From: Pseudomonas lutea
GTDB lineage: Bacteria; Pseudomonadota; Gammaproteobacteria; Pseudomonadales; Pseudomonadaceae
Length of the DNA: 64,000 bases
Direction: 5' to 3'
NCBI RefSeq assembly: GCF_000759445.1
Contig: NZ_JRMB01000001.1
Location: forward strand, 1,612,001 to 1,676,000
Of the stretch, positions 49,150 to 58,483 are shown piece by piece. Position numbers and translations under genes: made by a program. The stretch's first letter is position 1. Each line of letters starts with the position of its first letter. The notes under the pieces are model-generated. The model searched no databases. It saw nothing but the letters and a program-made list of their open reading frames with translations, and had not been told where the DNA came from.

Positions 49150-49229
49150 CAATGAGTACTATGTACGCCGGTCATTTTCTCACTTTCGAGAGATGACTAA
49201 TTTGATAGAAGTCCTTTAAGGGGAACACG

Positions 49230-49481
49230 ATGAACAACGTTCTGAAATTCTCTGCTCTGGCCCTGGCCGCAGTTCTGGCTACCGGTTGCAGCAGCGCATC
49301 CAAAGAAACCGAAGCCCGTCTGACTGCAACTGAAGACGCAGCCGCTCGTTCGCAAGCGCGTGCCGATGAAGCCTACCGCAAGGCTGATGAAGCTCTGGCT
49401 GCTGCTCAAAAAGCTCAGCAAACTGCTGACGAAGCCAACGAGCGCGCTCTGCGCATGTTGGACAAGGCTAGCCGTAAGTAA
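49230..49481 (+). CDS. oprI: Major outer-membrane lipoprotein OprI (Lpp)
   Basis: Lipoprotein of 83 residues: signal with lipobox LATGC (Cys20), a long alanine-rich heptad coiled coil ([23 protein letters not shown]...), and the C-terminal lysine of ASRK for peptidoglycan linkage. It trimerises and tethers the outer membrane to the wall. AAGGGG precedes the ATG; a strong terminator follows. Confidence 0.97.
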   Translation: MNNVLKFSALALAAVLATGCSSASKETEARLTATEDAAARSQARADEAYRKADEALAAAQKAQQTADEANERALRMLDKASRK

Positions 49482-49502
49482 TAATCCCTCGGGGTTATTG
49501 AT

Positions 49503-49533
49503 AAGCCGATCCGTGTACGGATCGGCTTTTTTA
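49503..49533 (+). terminator. Rho-independent terminator of oprI
   Basis: AAGCCGATCCG and CGGATCGGCTT form an 11-bp stem with loop TGTA followed by TTTTTA. Confidence 0.92.
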
Positions 49534-49583
49534 TTGCCCGGAGTTTGCCCCCTCGCCTCGCGAAGGCCAGGTTGCCAGGCAAT

Positions 49584-49625
49584 AAAAAACCCGCCCTCCT
49601 GCGCTATCAACACGGGATGGGCGGG
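49584..49625 (-). terminator. Terminator of the L,D-transpeptidase gene
   Basis: On the minus strand GCCCGCCC pairs with GGGCGGG across a loop of about 20 bases, followed by TTTTTTATTG. It lies just after the L,D-transpeptidase stop. Confidence 0.7.
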
Positions 49626-49651
49626 CATCGGCGGGGAGAGACAGCGCGCCG

Positions 49652-50614
49652 TTATTGCAGCGTCAGCGGTGCTTCATTGACCACCGGCGCGGTCGGCACG
49701 GCGATCTCTACCGGCATGCCGTCTTCGGCCGCTACCACGTCCCGCACCTCATCCCAGTTGATTCGCAGGCTGTTGGCCAGGTCTTCACGCTTGAGCAAGG
49801 CGTTGATGACCGCCGTGTGCTTGTCGACCACAGAAGGGTTGCCGCTTTCATCGAGGGGCGTGTGCGCTTCGAGGAACACCTTGCCGCCGCTGACGCCGAA
49901 CTTATAGGGCTCGCTCATGATGCGCACAGTGGTGCCCACCGGCACCATGTCGGCCATTTCAAGCACGTTGTTGTTGTACATGCGGAAGCAGCCATGGCTG
50001 GTGCGCATGCCGATGCCGAACTTCTTGTTCGAGCCGTGGATCAGGTAGCCCGGCAAGCCGAGGCCGAATTTGAACGGGCCCAGGGGATTGTCAGGCCCTG
50101 CCGGCACCACGTTGGGCAGGATGTCACCGTCGGCGGCATGTTCGGCCTTGACCGACGCGGGCGGCGTCCAGGTCGGGTTAGGGGTCTTGGCCGTCACTTT
50201 GGTCGTCGAAATCGGTGAGCCCCAACCTTCGCGGCCGATGCCCAGCGGGAAGGTGTACACCACGTTCCGGCCTTTCGGGTAGTAGTACAAACGGTACTCG
50301 GCCAGGTTGATGACGATCCCTTCGCGCGGGCCCGGCGGCAAAATGAAGCGAGTCGGCAACACCACCTGGGTGCCTGCACCCGGCAGCCATGCATCGACGC
50401 CAGGGTTGGCGGCGATCATTTCCAGGTAGCCCAGATCGTAGCGGGTGGCCAGGTCAGCAAAGGTGTCTTCGTATTTGGCGGTCACGGTTTGCACCTGACC
50501 AATGATGTCCTCACCGGGCGGCGGCAGCGGAAACTCCAGTGCGGAGGCGGGGCCGGCCGCGCACAGCGCAGCGAACGACAGACAGCGGGCGAAAGCTGGA
50601 ATGCGCGACAACAT
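49652..50614 (-). CDS. L,D-transpeptidase (YkuD domain) with LysM
   Basis: Exported protein of 320 residues from ATG 50614 (MLSRIPAFARCLSFAALC), with AAGGA 8 bases upstream. Signal peptide (cleavage near ASALEF), a LysM-like segment (KYEDTFADLATRYDLGYLEMIAAN), and a YkuD domain with HGSNKKFGIGMRTSHGCFRMYN holding the catalytic Cys and His. Phe follows the catalytic Cys, where Ile or Val is common. Such enzymes form 3-3 peptidoglycan cross-links or attach Braun-type lipoprotein; the proximity of oprI is suggestive only. Confidence 0.9.
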   Translation of the reverse strand: MLSRIPAFARCLSFAALCAAGPASALEFPLPPPGEDIIGQVQTVTAKYEDTFADLATRYDLGYLEMIAANPGVDAWLPGAGTQVVLPTRFILPPGPREGIVINLAEYRLYYYPKGRNVVYTFPLGIGREGWGSPISTTKVTAKTPNPTWTPPASVKAEHAADGDILPNVVPAGPDNPLGPFKFGLGLPGYLIHGSNKKFGIGMRTSHGCFRMYNNNVLEMADMVPVGTTVRIMSEPYKFGVSGGKVFLEAHTPLDESGNPSVVDKHTAVINALLKREDLANSLRINWDEVRDVVAAEDGMPVEIAVPTAPVVNEAPLTLQ

Positions 50615-50696
50615 CCGGAGGATCCTTGGTAAACGGGAGGCTTGATTGAGCGCGATTGTACACGCACGCCTGCGCCTCAGGGAGTGCTCGCGCGCC

Positions 50697-50993
50697 TTAA
50701 ACGCCGGCTTCCAGCTCCGGCCAGATCGGGTGCCAGCCACGTCGCTGGGCGTCGATGATGGCCCGGCACAGCGGGCACAGCCGCTCGTCCTGATAAACCG
50801 TCTGCTCGACGGGTGACCAGCGCGGCTGCGCGGGCAGCAGGGTGCCGCACAATGTCCGGTCGGCCGAGCCTGCCAGTTCGAGCTGGCGAGCAACCAGGTG
50901 CACAAGGATTTCCTGGCACGCGAACAGGTCGAGCTGTTCGTCAGGCTCGATCAGTTGATAGGCATAAAGGGACCAGGCAGGACGGCGCGGCAT
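50697..50993 (-). CDS. Small hypothetical protein with a CPLC motif
   Basis: Protein of 98 residues from ATG 50993 (MPRRPAWSLYAYQL), with GGAG 6 bases upstream. It contains LCGTLLPAQPRW and a C-terminal ERLCPLCRAIIDAQRRGWHP, so two cysteines could bind a metal or be redox active. No family recognised. It lies next to a DCC-type redox protein with its own CPLC, which may be chance. Confidence 0.6.
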   Translation of the reverse strand: MPRRPAWSLYAYQLIEPDEQLDLFACQEILVHLVARQLELAGSADRTLCGTLLPAQPRWSPVEQTVYQDERLCPLCRAIIDAQRRGWHPIWPELEAGV

Positions 50994-51064
50994 CGGGGGC
51001 TCCAGATCGGGGGCGCCACATTAGCCGAAAGCCCCCGTCTGGAAAAGGCCTGCAGGCCTTTAAA

Positions 51065-51502
51065 TCAGCGGTTTTGGTCTGAAGGCGGAGAAACCGGGCA
51101 ACTGCCGTCGCGGCATCGACGACTGCCGTCCGGATGAGGCAACCACGCCAGATGCGGACGCCAGCGGCAGAACAACCTGTAACCGAGGTTAAGCAACGGT
51201 CTGAGCGGCCGCCATGACAGCGGCGCAGCCCATGCGCCCAGGCCGGCTGCGCGCCAACTCCAGAGCGTAGCGTCGAGGCCCGTGACCCAGGTGCCGTCTG
51301 CGAACCTGGCATGCAGGGCGTCGTGCATCTGCTCAAGGCTAAACCCCAGCGCAGCGGCATCGAAGCCCTCTTCGTCAATATCGACGAACTGCAACCGCCC
51401 TGGCGACGCGTGCGAGCGCAGGACCTTGATCTCGCGCGCGCAAAGGGGGCAGTCACCGTCGAAATACAGCGTCAAAGGCCACTGCTCTTTCTTGTACATC
51501 AT
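51065..51502 (-). CDS. DCC-family thiol-disulfide oxidoreductase (DUF393)
   Basis: Protein of 145 residues from ATG 51502; ATGs at 51508 and 51499 are alternatives, and AGG six bases upstream favours 51502. The signature YFDGDCPLCAREI near residues 13-25 gives the DxxCxxC motif after which the family is named. The rest (GRLQFVDIDEEGFDAAALGF...) fits DUF393. Predicted thioredoxin-like, function not established. Confidence 0.82.
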   Translation of the reverse strand: MMYKKEQWPLTLYFDGDCPLCAREIKVLRSHASPGRLQFVDIDEEGFDAAALGFSLEQMHDALHARFADGTWVTGLDATLWSWRAAGLGAWAAPLSWRPLRPLLNLGYRLFCRWRPHLAWLPHPDGSRRCRDGSCPVSPPSDQNR

Positions 51503-51640
51503 CTGCATCCTGTATAGGTTTCGCCCACCATAGGCGCTAACTCACAGACTGACAATGGCGCTGACCCGTTCTCTGTCACCGGGCCCGAATATCCGGCGAT
51601 CAGGACAACGCCCAGCCCGGCCACCTCGCAAAGGCCCCAG

Positions 51641-52246
51641 TCAAAGCAAAGGCTTGAGCACCGGCCAGACGTTATCCAGCAAATAAGGCTGCGCCTGGAC
51701 GTTAGGGTGGATTCCATCGTTTTGCGTCATGTCAGGCCTGCCGCCCACGCCCTCCAGCATGAACGGCACCAGTGCCGCATCGGTGGCTTCGGCGACTTTC
51801 GGGTACACCGCCGCGAATGCCGTGGTGTAGCGCTCACCGTAGTTCGGCGGGATTTTCATGCCCAGCAAGAGCACCTTGGCCCCCGCCGCCTTGGACCGCT
51901 CAACCATGTCGGTAAGGTTTTGTTGCAATTGCGCCGGGGGCTGGCCGCGCAGGCCGTCATTGCCGCCCAGTTCGAGGACCACCAGATCAGGTTTGTGCTC
52001 GGCCAGCAGCGCCGACAGCCGCGCCTGGCCGCCTGCGCTGGTGTCGCCGCTGACCGACGCATTGATGACCTTTTCCTTGTAACCTTCCTCTGCCAGGCGC
52101 TGCTCCAGCAGGCTGACCCAGCCGACCCGGGTATCCAGGCCGAAAGCCGCGCTGATACTATCGCCAACGATCAGCACCGTGCCCGCCATCGCGCCTTGAG
52201 ACACCAGCAGCAAACCCAGGCCAGCACTTAAAAACCACGCACGCAT
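51641..52246 (-). CDS. tesA: SGNH-hydrolase, TesA-like arylesterase/lysophospholipase
   Basis: Exported enzyme of 201 residues from ATG 52246 (MRAWFLSAGLGLLLV), with GGAG 6 bases upstream. Signal peptide ends near AMAG. SGNH blocks: VGDSISAAFG (Ser), a glycine in block II, LELGGNDGLRG (Asn), and DGIHPNVQAQPYL (Asp, His). It matches E. coli TesA (thioesterase I/protease I/lysophospholipase L1). It is divergent from ybbA-ybbP-like genes with only 10 bases between, the same arrangement as in E. coli. Confidence 0.92.
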   Translation of the reverse strand: MRAWFLSAGLGLLLVSQGAMAGTVLIVGDSISAAFGLDTRVGWVSLLEQRLAEEGYKEKVINASVSGDTSAGGQARLSALLAEHKPDLVVLELGGNDGLRGQPPAQLQQNLTDMVERSKAAGAKVLLLGMKIPPNYGERYTTAFAAVYPKVAEATDAALVPFMLEGVGGRPDMTQNDGIHPNVQAQPYLLDNVWPVLKPLL

Positions 52247-52256
52247 CGGATTCTCC

Positions 52257-52940
52257 ATGAGCGAAAGTATTCTCAGTGCTCGGAACCTCAGCAAAGTGGT
52301 CCCAAGCACCGAAGGTGACTTGACCATCCTGCACGAACTCTCCCTGGAACTAAACAAGGGCGACACACTGGCCATCGTCGGCGCGTCGGGCTCGGGCAAA
52401 TCCACCCTGCTCGGTTTGCTGGCCGGTCTCGACCTGCCGAGCGCCGGCTCGGTGATCCTGTCGGGCCGCAATCTCAGCGAGCTGGACGAGGATCAGCGGG
52501 CCCGGGTTCGCGCCGAGCACGTTGGGTTTGTATTTCAGTCCTTCCAGCTGCTCGACAGCCTGAACGCGCTGGAAAACGTCATGCTGCCGATGGAGCTTGA
52601 GGGCCGCAAAGACGCCCGCGATCAGGCACGGCACCTGCTGGAGCGGGTGGGACTGGGTCAACGCCTGACGCATACGCCGCGCCAGCTGTCGGGCGGCGAG
52701 CAGCAACGGGTGGCCATCGCCCGGGCTTTTGCCGCCGACCCGGACGTGCTGTTCGCCGATGAGCCCACCGGCAATCTCGACAGTCACACAGGCGAGCGCA
52801 TCAGCGACCTGCTGTTTGAACTCAATAAAGAGCGCAATACCACCCTGGTGCTGGTCACCCACGATGAGCGCCTGGCACACCGCTGCCGACGCCTGATCCG
52901 TCTTGAAGGTGGCCGACTGGTCGCCCCCATGGAGCCTTGA
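52257..52940 (+). CDS. ybbA: ABC transporter ATP-binding protein, YbbA-like
   Basis: Protein of 227 residues of the LolD/MacB ATPase group. Walker [12 protein letters not shown], signature [14 protein letters not shown], Walker [14 protein letters not shown]-loop [14 protein letters not shown]. It overlaps the permease gene (TGATG). Together they form a type VII (mechanotransmission-type) ABC system, not an importer. In E. coli YbbAP lies beside tesA. Confidence 0.92.
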   Translation: MSESILSARNLSKVVPSTEGDLTILHELSLELNKGDTLAIVGASGSGKSTLLGLLAGLDLPSAGSVILSGRNLSELDEDQRARVRAEHVGFVFQSFQLLDSLNALENVMLPMELEGRKDARDQARHLLERVGLGQRLTHTPRQLSGGEQQRVAIARAFAADPDVLFADEPTGNLDSHTGERISDLLFELNKERNTTLVLVTHDERLAHRCRRLIRLEGGRLVAPMEP

Positions 52941-55453
52941 TGGCACGCCTGCCCTTTTCACGTCTGCTCAGTCTCGCCGCGCGCCAGCTGATGCGCGACG
53001 CCCGCGCCGGCGAACTGCGCGTGCTGTTCTTCGCGCTGGTGGTGGCGGTCGCTGCCAGCACCGCAATCGGTTACTTCGGCGCACGGCTCAACAGCGCGAT
53101 GCTGTTGCGCGCGACCGAATTCCTGGGGGCTGACCTCATCCTCGGCGGCTCGACGCCAGCGACGCCCGAACAGATCGACGCCGGCAAGGCGCTGAAACTG
53201 GACCATTCCAGGATCGTCATTTTCTCCAGCGTGGTGGCCACCGATAACGGCATCCAGCTGGCCAGCGTCAAAGCCGTTGATGCGGCGTACCCCTTGCGCG
53301 GCGAGTTGAAGAGCGCCCCGGCACCGTATGAAAGCGAAACGACGGGCGGTGAGCCAGGGCCCGGCGAAGCCTGGGCAGAGGCGCGGATCCTTGTCGCGCT
53401 GAATCTCAAGGTGGGCGACAGCATCGACGTCGGCTCCAGAACCTTGAAGCTCACCCGGGTGCTGACCTACGAGCCGGACCGTGCGGGCAATTTCTATAGC
53501 CTCACGCCGCGGGTGATGATCAACATGGCCGACCTTGAGGCCACCAAGGTCGTGCAGCCTGGTAGCCGGGTTTCCTACAGAGATTTGTGGCGCGGCACAC
53601 CGCAGGATCTGGCTGCCTACCGCAAAACCGTCGAACCGGGGCTGGCGCCGAACCAGAAAATCGACGACGCCCGCGACGGCAATCAGCAGATCGGCGGTGC
53701 GCTGGGCAAAGCCGAGCGTTATCTGAACATGGCCAGTTTGGTCGCGGTGCTGCTGGCGGGTGTCGCCGTAGCCTTGTCGGCGGCGCGTTTTGCGGTGCGC
53801 CGATTCGATGCCAGTGCGCTCCTGCGTTGTCTGGGGCTGTCGCGCAACGAAGCACTGGTTCTGTTCAGTCTGCAGCTGGCCATGCTCGGCGTGGCCGCCA
53901 GCGCGGCGGGTGCCCTGCTCGGCTGGTTTGCCCAGCTGGGCCTGTTTCATCTGCTGGAAAACCTGCTGCCGGCCGCGGTGCCGCCGGGTGGCTGGCTGCC
54001 TGCGGTAGCGGGTATCGGCACCGGGCTCGTTGCGTTGGCCGGCTTTGCACTGCCGCCGCTGGCAGCGTTGGGGCGCGTGCCACCGCTGCGGGTGCTGCGT
54101 CGGGACATGTTGCCGATACCCGCCAGCACCTGGCTGGTGTACGGTGCGGCGCTCTTCGCGCTGGGGCTGATCATGTGGCGGTTGAGCCTCGACCTGGTGC
54201 TGACGTTCGCCCTGCTGGGCGGCGGCGTAATCGCGGCGTTGCTGCTGGGCGGCGTGTTGCTGCTGGCCTTGAAAAGCCTGCGAAGGTTGCTGGCCGGAGC
54301 ATCCTTGCCGTGGCGTCTGGGCCTGGGCCAATTGCTGCGCCACCCGATGGCCGCTGCGGGTCAATCGCTGGCGTTTGGCCTGATCCTGCTGGCCATGGCG
54401 CTGATTGCGCTGTTGCGTGGCGAGCTGCTCGACACCTGGCAGAATCAGTTGCCCAAAGACGCGCCCAACTACTTCGCCTTGAACATCCTGCCCAACGACA
54501 AAGACCGTTTCGCCGAGCGTATGGGCCAGCTCTCGACACACAGCGCGCCGTTATACCCGATGATTCCCGGGCGTCTGATGACCATTAACGGCGAACCGGT
54601 GAGCAAATTCGTCACCAAGGACTCGCGAGGCGAAAACGCGACCCAGCGCGACCTCAACCTGACATGGGCGGCAACGCTGCCGGAAGGCAACAGCATCACG
54701 GCAGGCCAGTGGTGGTCCACCGACAAGCCCCCTGCCGACGACGTCGTTCCCGGTGTATCGGTGGAAACCAAACTGGCCGACAGCCTGCACGTGAAGCTGG
54801 GCGACACCCTTGGCTTCGTGATCGGCGGGTTGACCCGCGAGGTCCGTGTGACAAGCCTGCGCGACATCAACTGGGACACCTTCCAGCCCAACTTTTTCAT
54901 GATCTTCCAGCCCGGCACCCTGAAGGACGTGCCTGCCACGTACCTGACCAGTTTCTATCTGGCGCCGGGCAATGATCAGCACATCGTCGAGCTGTCCCGG
55001 GCTTTCCCGGCGGTGACGATCCTGCAGGTGGAGGCGCTTCTGGAACAGCTGCGCAGCATCCTCGATCAAGTGACCATGGCGGTGCAGTACGTACTGTTGT
55101 TCGTGCTGGCAGCCGGGATGGCGGTGTTGTTCTCCGGGCTGCAGGCGACGCTGGACGAGCGGATTCGCCAGGGCGCGTTGCTAAGAGCGCTGGGCGCCAG
55201 CCGCGCGTTGTTGATCAAGGCGCGGCGCATCGAGTTCGGGTTGCTGGGCGCGGTCAGCGGTGTGCTGGCGGCGATTGGCTGCGAGCTGGTCAGCTTCGCC
55301 CTGTACCGCTACGCCTTCAATCTGCAGTGGCATCCCCACGTCTGGCTGTTGGCGTTGCCGCTGATTGGCGCGTTGCTGGTGGGTGGCGCGGGGGTGTTCG
55401 GGACGCGACGGGCGCTGAATGCCAGTCCGCTGCAAGTGCTGCGCGAGGGGTAA
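52940..55453 (+). CDS. ybbP: ABC transporter permease, YbbP/FtsX-like
   Basis: Membrane protein of 837 residues from ATG 52940; the codon just before it is TTG and is not preferred. N-terminal helix followed by a large periplasmic domain, then two FtsX-type helix bundles (about 265-480 and 715-830) and a second periplasmic domain. It contains SAARFAVRRFDASALLRCLGL and the C-terminal RRALNASPLQVLREG motif shared by YbbP proteins. Proposed to act with TesA-like hydrolase on lipids or lipoproteins, not proven. Confidence 0.9.
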   Translation: MARLPFSRLLSLAARQLMRDARAGELRVLFFALVVAVAASTAIGYFGARLNSAMLLRATEFLGADLILGGSTPATPEQIDAGKALKLDHSRIVIFSSVVATDNGIQLASVKAVDAAYPLRGELKSAPAPYESETTGGEPGPGEAWAEARILVALNLKVGDSIDVGSRTLKLTRVLTYEPDRAGNFYSLTPRVMINMADLEATKVVQPGSRVSYRDLWRGTPQDLAAYRKTVEPGLAPNQKIDDARDGNQQIGGALGKAERYLNMASLVAVLLAGVAVALSAARFAVRRFDASALLRCLGLSRNEALVLFSLQLAMLGVAASAAGALLGWFAQLGLFHLLENLLPAAVPPGGWLPAVAGIGTGLVALAGFALPPLAALGRVPPLRVLRRDMLPIPASTWLVYGAALFALGLIMWRLSLDLVLTFALLGGGVIAALLLGGVLLLALKSLRRLLAGASLPWRLGLGQLLRHPMAAAGQSLAFGLILLAMALIALLRGELLDTWQNQLPKDAPNYFALNILPNDKDRFAERMGQLSTHSAPLYPMIPGRLMTINGEPVSKFVTKDSRGENATQRDLNLTWAATLPEGNSITAGQWWSTDKPPADDVVPGVSVETKLADSLHVKLGDTLGFVIGGLTREVRVTSLRDINWDTFQPNFFMIFQPGTLKDVPATYLTSFYLAPGNDQHIVELSRAFPAVTILQVEALLEQLRSILDQVTMAVQYVLLFVLAAGMAVLFSGLQATLDERIRQGALLRALGASRALLIKARRIEFGLLGAVSGVLAAIGCELVSFALYRYAFNLQWHPHVWLLALPLIGALLVGGAGVFGTRRALNASPLQVLREG

Positions 55454-55531
55454 GATCCACAGACAGGCTTGGGGTGGGCGGCGACCGGGCCGCCCATCCG
55501 GGTCAGCTGGCGGGTGCGCGCATCGCAGCCG

Positions 55532-56014
55532 CTATTTTGGGTATTCGATCTTGTTGATCCACCATAATTTGCTGCCGGTCGGCACGGGCACTGACACTTC
55601 ATCGCCCACTTCTTTCTTCAGCAGCGCCCGCGCCATGGGCGAATCAATCGAGATGTAGTCCATCCGGCCGTAAATCTCGTCGTACCCGACGATGCGAAAC
55701 CGCTTGGTGTCGCCCTCTTCGTCCTCAACCTCAACCCATGCGCCGAAAAACACCCGGCCCTCCTGCTCGGGCGAGTACACCACGACGCGCATGTCTTCCA
55801 GCCGCTTGCGCAAATAGCGCACCCGCCGGTCGATTTCGCGCAGCAGCTTCTTGTTGTATTGATAGTCGGCGTTCTCACTGCGATCACCCAGTGAAGCGGC
55901 CCACGCCACTTTTTGCGTGATGTCGGGCCGGTGTTCTCGCCAGAGGTAATCGAGCTCCTTTTTGAGGGCTGCGTGACCCTCGACGGTGATTATTTTGGTG
56001 CTGGTTTCACTCAT
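55532..56014 (-). CDS. greB: Transcript cleavage factor GreB
   Basis: Protein of 160 residues from ATG 56014 (MSETSTKIITVEGHAALKK). Coiled-coil N-terminus with LGDRSENADYQYNKKLLREIDRRVRYL, whose tip acidic residues enter the RNA polymerase secondary channel. C-terminal FKBP-like domain with VFFGAWVEVEDEEG and SIDSPMARALLKKEVGDEV. Sequence and basic patch favour GreB over GreA. It rescues backtracked RNA polymerase. Confidence 0.95.
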   Translation of the reverse strand: MSETSTKIITVEGHAALKKELDYLWREHRPDITQKVAWAASLGDRSENADYQYNKKLLREIDRRVRYLRKRLEDMRVVVYSPEQEGRVFFGAWVEVEDEEGDTKRFRIVGYDEIYGRMDYISIDSPMARALLKKEVGDEVSVPVPTGSKLWWINKIEYPK

Positions 56015-56098
56015 CAATGCTTTCTCGGTCCGGGCGGGCTGGCTCGTTCGCGCAAGCCTACAGGGTTGGGCCTGGCGGCGGGCAAATCAAGTCGACGC

Positions 56099-57112
56099 TC
56101 ACTTGACCAGGCGTACTTCCCTGGACGGTCGATAACCAAAATAGGCGCTGTAGCATTTGCTGAAATGGCTTGGCGAAACAAACCCGCAGGCCACCAGGAC
56201 GTCCACTTGAGACAAGTCGGTGTGCTGCAGCAAACGCCGCGCCTCGGTGATACGCAACTCCAGGTAATAGCGCTGCGGGGTGGTGCCCAGCTGTTCCTTG
56301 AACAGCCGTTCGATCTGCCGACGCGAGCGGCCGGCGTATTCGGCGAGTTGCTCCAGTTCCAGGGGCTCTTCAAGATTGGCATCCATCAGCCTGACCACCT
56401 CTTTGAGCGGCGCGCTGACGGTCAGGTGTCGGCTCGGTTTGATTCGTCGATAGCGTGATTCCTCGAAGGACAAGATGTCTTCGATGCCCTCGACCAGCGC
56501 TTTGTCATGCAGACCTTTGATCCATTCCAGCGCCATGTGGAACGCCCCGGCCGGGCTTGACGCAGTGAGGCGATCACGGTCAATGACAAACGCTTCGCTG
56601 GTGACCTGACTGACCTTGCACACCTCGGCCAGGGCGGCGCGGTGCTCGGGGTGGATGGCGCAGCGATAGCCGTCGAGCACGCCAGCGGCCCCCAGAAACC
56701 AGGCACCGTTCCACAGCCCCGCGAGGGTAACGCCAAGTTCAGCGGCCATCGTAAGCAGGGTGTTCAACGCTTCATCGGCCTTGAGCTCGGTGCGGTATCC
56801 GCCGCAGATCACCAACAGATCCAGCTCCCTCAAAGCTGAGGCTTCCAGCCGCGCGTCGGGCCGGATGACCAGACCCAGATCACTGGCGACTTCGCCTTCG
56901 CGCAAGCCAAAGGTGCGCGATGCAAACAGACCGGGGCGCAGCAGATTGGCGGTGACGAGGGTGTCCAGTGCCTGGGTGAACGCCGGCAACGAGAAGTGCT
57001 CGAGCAAGATAAAGCCCGCGCGCGCCTGGGTTGACGGGTCGCGTTTGTTCTCGTCCACGTAGCGAAGGTTCTTGCCCTTCATGCCACCGCTGAATTCTCG
57101 CCGTTCGATCAC
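56099..57112 (-). CDS. GlxA-type AraC-family regulator (DJ-1/PfpI-like N-terminal domain)
   Basis: Protein of 337 residues from GTG 57112, with GAGG 5 bases upstream; ATG 57082 is possible. The N-terminal DJ-1/PfpI-like domain (about 30-200) has LLVICGGYRTEL and GLWNGAWFLGAAGVLDGY in which the nucleophile cysteine is replaced by Asn, so it is a ligand sensor rather than an enzyme. C-terminal AraC double helix-turn-helix: LEQLAEYAGRSRRQIERLF and DVLVACGFVSPSHFSKCY. Similar proteins control betaine, carnitine and arginine catabolism; this one's effector is unknown. Confidence 0.88.
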   Translation of the reverse strand: MIERREFSGGMKGKNLRYVDENKRDPSTQARAGFILLEHFSLPAFTQALDTLVTANLLRPGLFASRTFGLREGEVASDLGLVIRPDARLEASALRELDLLVICGGYRTELKADEALNTLLTMAAELGVTLAGLWNGAWFLGAAGVLDGYRCAIHPEHRAALAEVCKVSQVTSEAFVIDRDRLTASSPAGAFHMALEWIKGLHDKALVEGIEDILSFEESRYRRIKPSRHLTVSAPLKEVVRLMDANLEEPLELEQLAEYAGRSRRQIERLFKEQLGTTPQRYYLELRITEARRLLQHTDLSQVDVLVACGFVSPSHFSKCYSAYFGYRPSREVRLVK

Positions 57113-57291
57113 TGCTGCCTCACGTTCGCGCCCGCCGCTCTTCGACTTAAAAAGCGGCAGCGCAATTCTAGCGGAACGGCGCCGGCATTAAAGTTTAGTC
57201 AGGCGTGCCGATACAGGTCGGCCTGCAAAAAACCATCCCCTGCGAGAAGTTGCCGGCCCAACCCACCCGCTCACTGACCCAGGCTGCTTTC

Positions 57292-58470
57292 ATGGCACTC
57301 GATCCGATGACGATGCTGACGATGACCATTGCCCTCGCAGCCGCCGCCGCGCTGTACCTGGGCATGGAATGGCGGGCGGTGCAGGCGCCTTCGCTGCTGC
57401 TCTGGAGCGCGGGCTTTGCGACCATCTCCATCGGCTCGACCCTCGCGCTGTTGCGTGGCAGCGGCATTTTGCTCATCGGTATCTGGTTTGCCAACGGTTT
57501 GCTGGTGACTGCGCACTGGCTCTTTCTGCTGGGGGTGGCGCGGTTTACCCAGACAACACTGTCGAAAAACTGGTACCTGATCTTTGCGCTATGGCTCGGG
57601 CTTTTGCTGCTGCCGGATCAACCCTGGTGGTCGAAGGTGATGCTGGTGAGCAACTCCCTGCTGGTCACGCTGCTGATGCTCAAGGCCAGTTGGCTGTTGC
57701 GCCCGCATGGCAGGTCTCTGAGCGTCGGCGCCGTGCAGTTGCGCTACATCTTGCTGGCCCACGGCATGTTTTATCTCGCTAAAGCAGTGACGGCCGTCAT
57801 GCCGGGCACGCTGATTGATCTGGCAGCCTTTCGAGGAGAGATCATTCAAATATCGCTGGTCGAAGGGGCGATGGCGATCATGCTTATTGCGCTGTCGATG
57901 ACCGGCTCGGAGCGTTATCGCCGGGAAAAACATATCGCCAGGCTCGCAGCACGCGATCCTCTGACCGGGCTCTACAATCGGCGGGAATTCGAAGCACGCG
58001 GGCAGCGGCTGCTGGACAAGGTAACGGATACCCGGCCGGCAGCGTTGTTGCTCATGGACATCGACCACTTCAAACTGGTCAACGATCTCTACGGACACTC
58101 GGCAGGGGATCAGTTGCTGATCTCACTGAGCGAGCTCATACGCTCGACCCTCCCGGACGGCTCGCTTGCGGCGCGACTGGGCGGCGATGAGTTCGTGATC
58201 CTGCTGGACGACACGTCAAGTGAGCGGGTTCTGGCATGGAGCACTGCGCTGCGCGAGGCTTTTCAGGCGTCCGCGTTACACCGCTTTGCCACTCCCGAGG
58301 CGGTCACGCTGAGCATAGGCGCCAGTCTGTTCAGCGAAGCCCCCGCGAGCCTGGCCGTGCTTATCGAGCGCAGCGACTCAGCGTTATACGAATCGAAACG
58401 GGGTGGACGCAATCGGCTTCGGCTGGTAGACCAGAGAGCCGATGACCGCAGTTCGCTGCCGACCCAGTGA
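57292..58470 (+). CDS. Membrane diguanylate cyclase (GGDEF)
   Basis: Protein of 392 residues from ATG 57292 (MALDPMTMLTMTIALA). N-terminal membrane module of about seven hydrophobic helices (about 4-210), then a GGDEF domain with DPLTGLYNRREFEARG, LLMDIDHFKLVNDLYGHSAGDQ and GGDEF at 297-301. The usual product-inhibition RxxD site is absent (PDGS at that position), so feedback by c-di-GMP at this site is unlikely. Makes c-di-GMP from two GTP. No EAL domain. Confidence 0.92.
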   Translation: MALDPMTMLTMTIALAAAAALYLGMEWRAVQAPSLLLWSAGFATISIGSTLALLRGSGILLIGIWFANGLLVTAHWLFLLGVARFTQTTLSKNWYLIFALWLGLLLLPDQPWWSKVMLVSNSLLVTLLMLKASWLLRPHGRSLSVGAVQLRYILLAHGMFYLAKAVTAVMPGTLIDLAAFRGEIIQISLVEGAMAIMLIALSMTGSERYRREKHIARLAARDPLTGLYNRREFEARGQRLLDKVTDTRPAALLLMDIDHFKLVNDLYGHSAGDQLLISLSELIRSTLPDGSLAARLGGDEFVILLDDTSSERVLAWSTALREAFQASALHRFATPEAVTLSIGASLFSEAPASLAVLIERSDSALYESKRGGRNRLRLVDQRADDRSSLPTQ

Positions 58471-58483
58471 AGGATTGCCCGCC

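Noticed and set aside
52958..54541. 527-codon open frame antisense to ybbP
   Set aside because: Gln/Arg/His-rich translation typical of antisense shadows in high-G+C genes.
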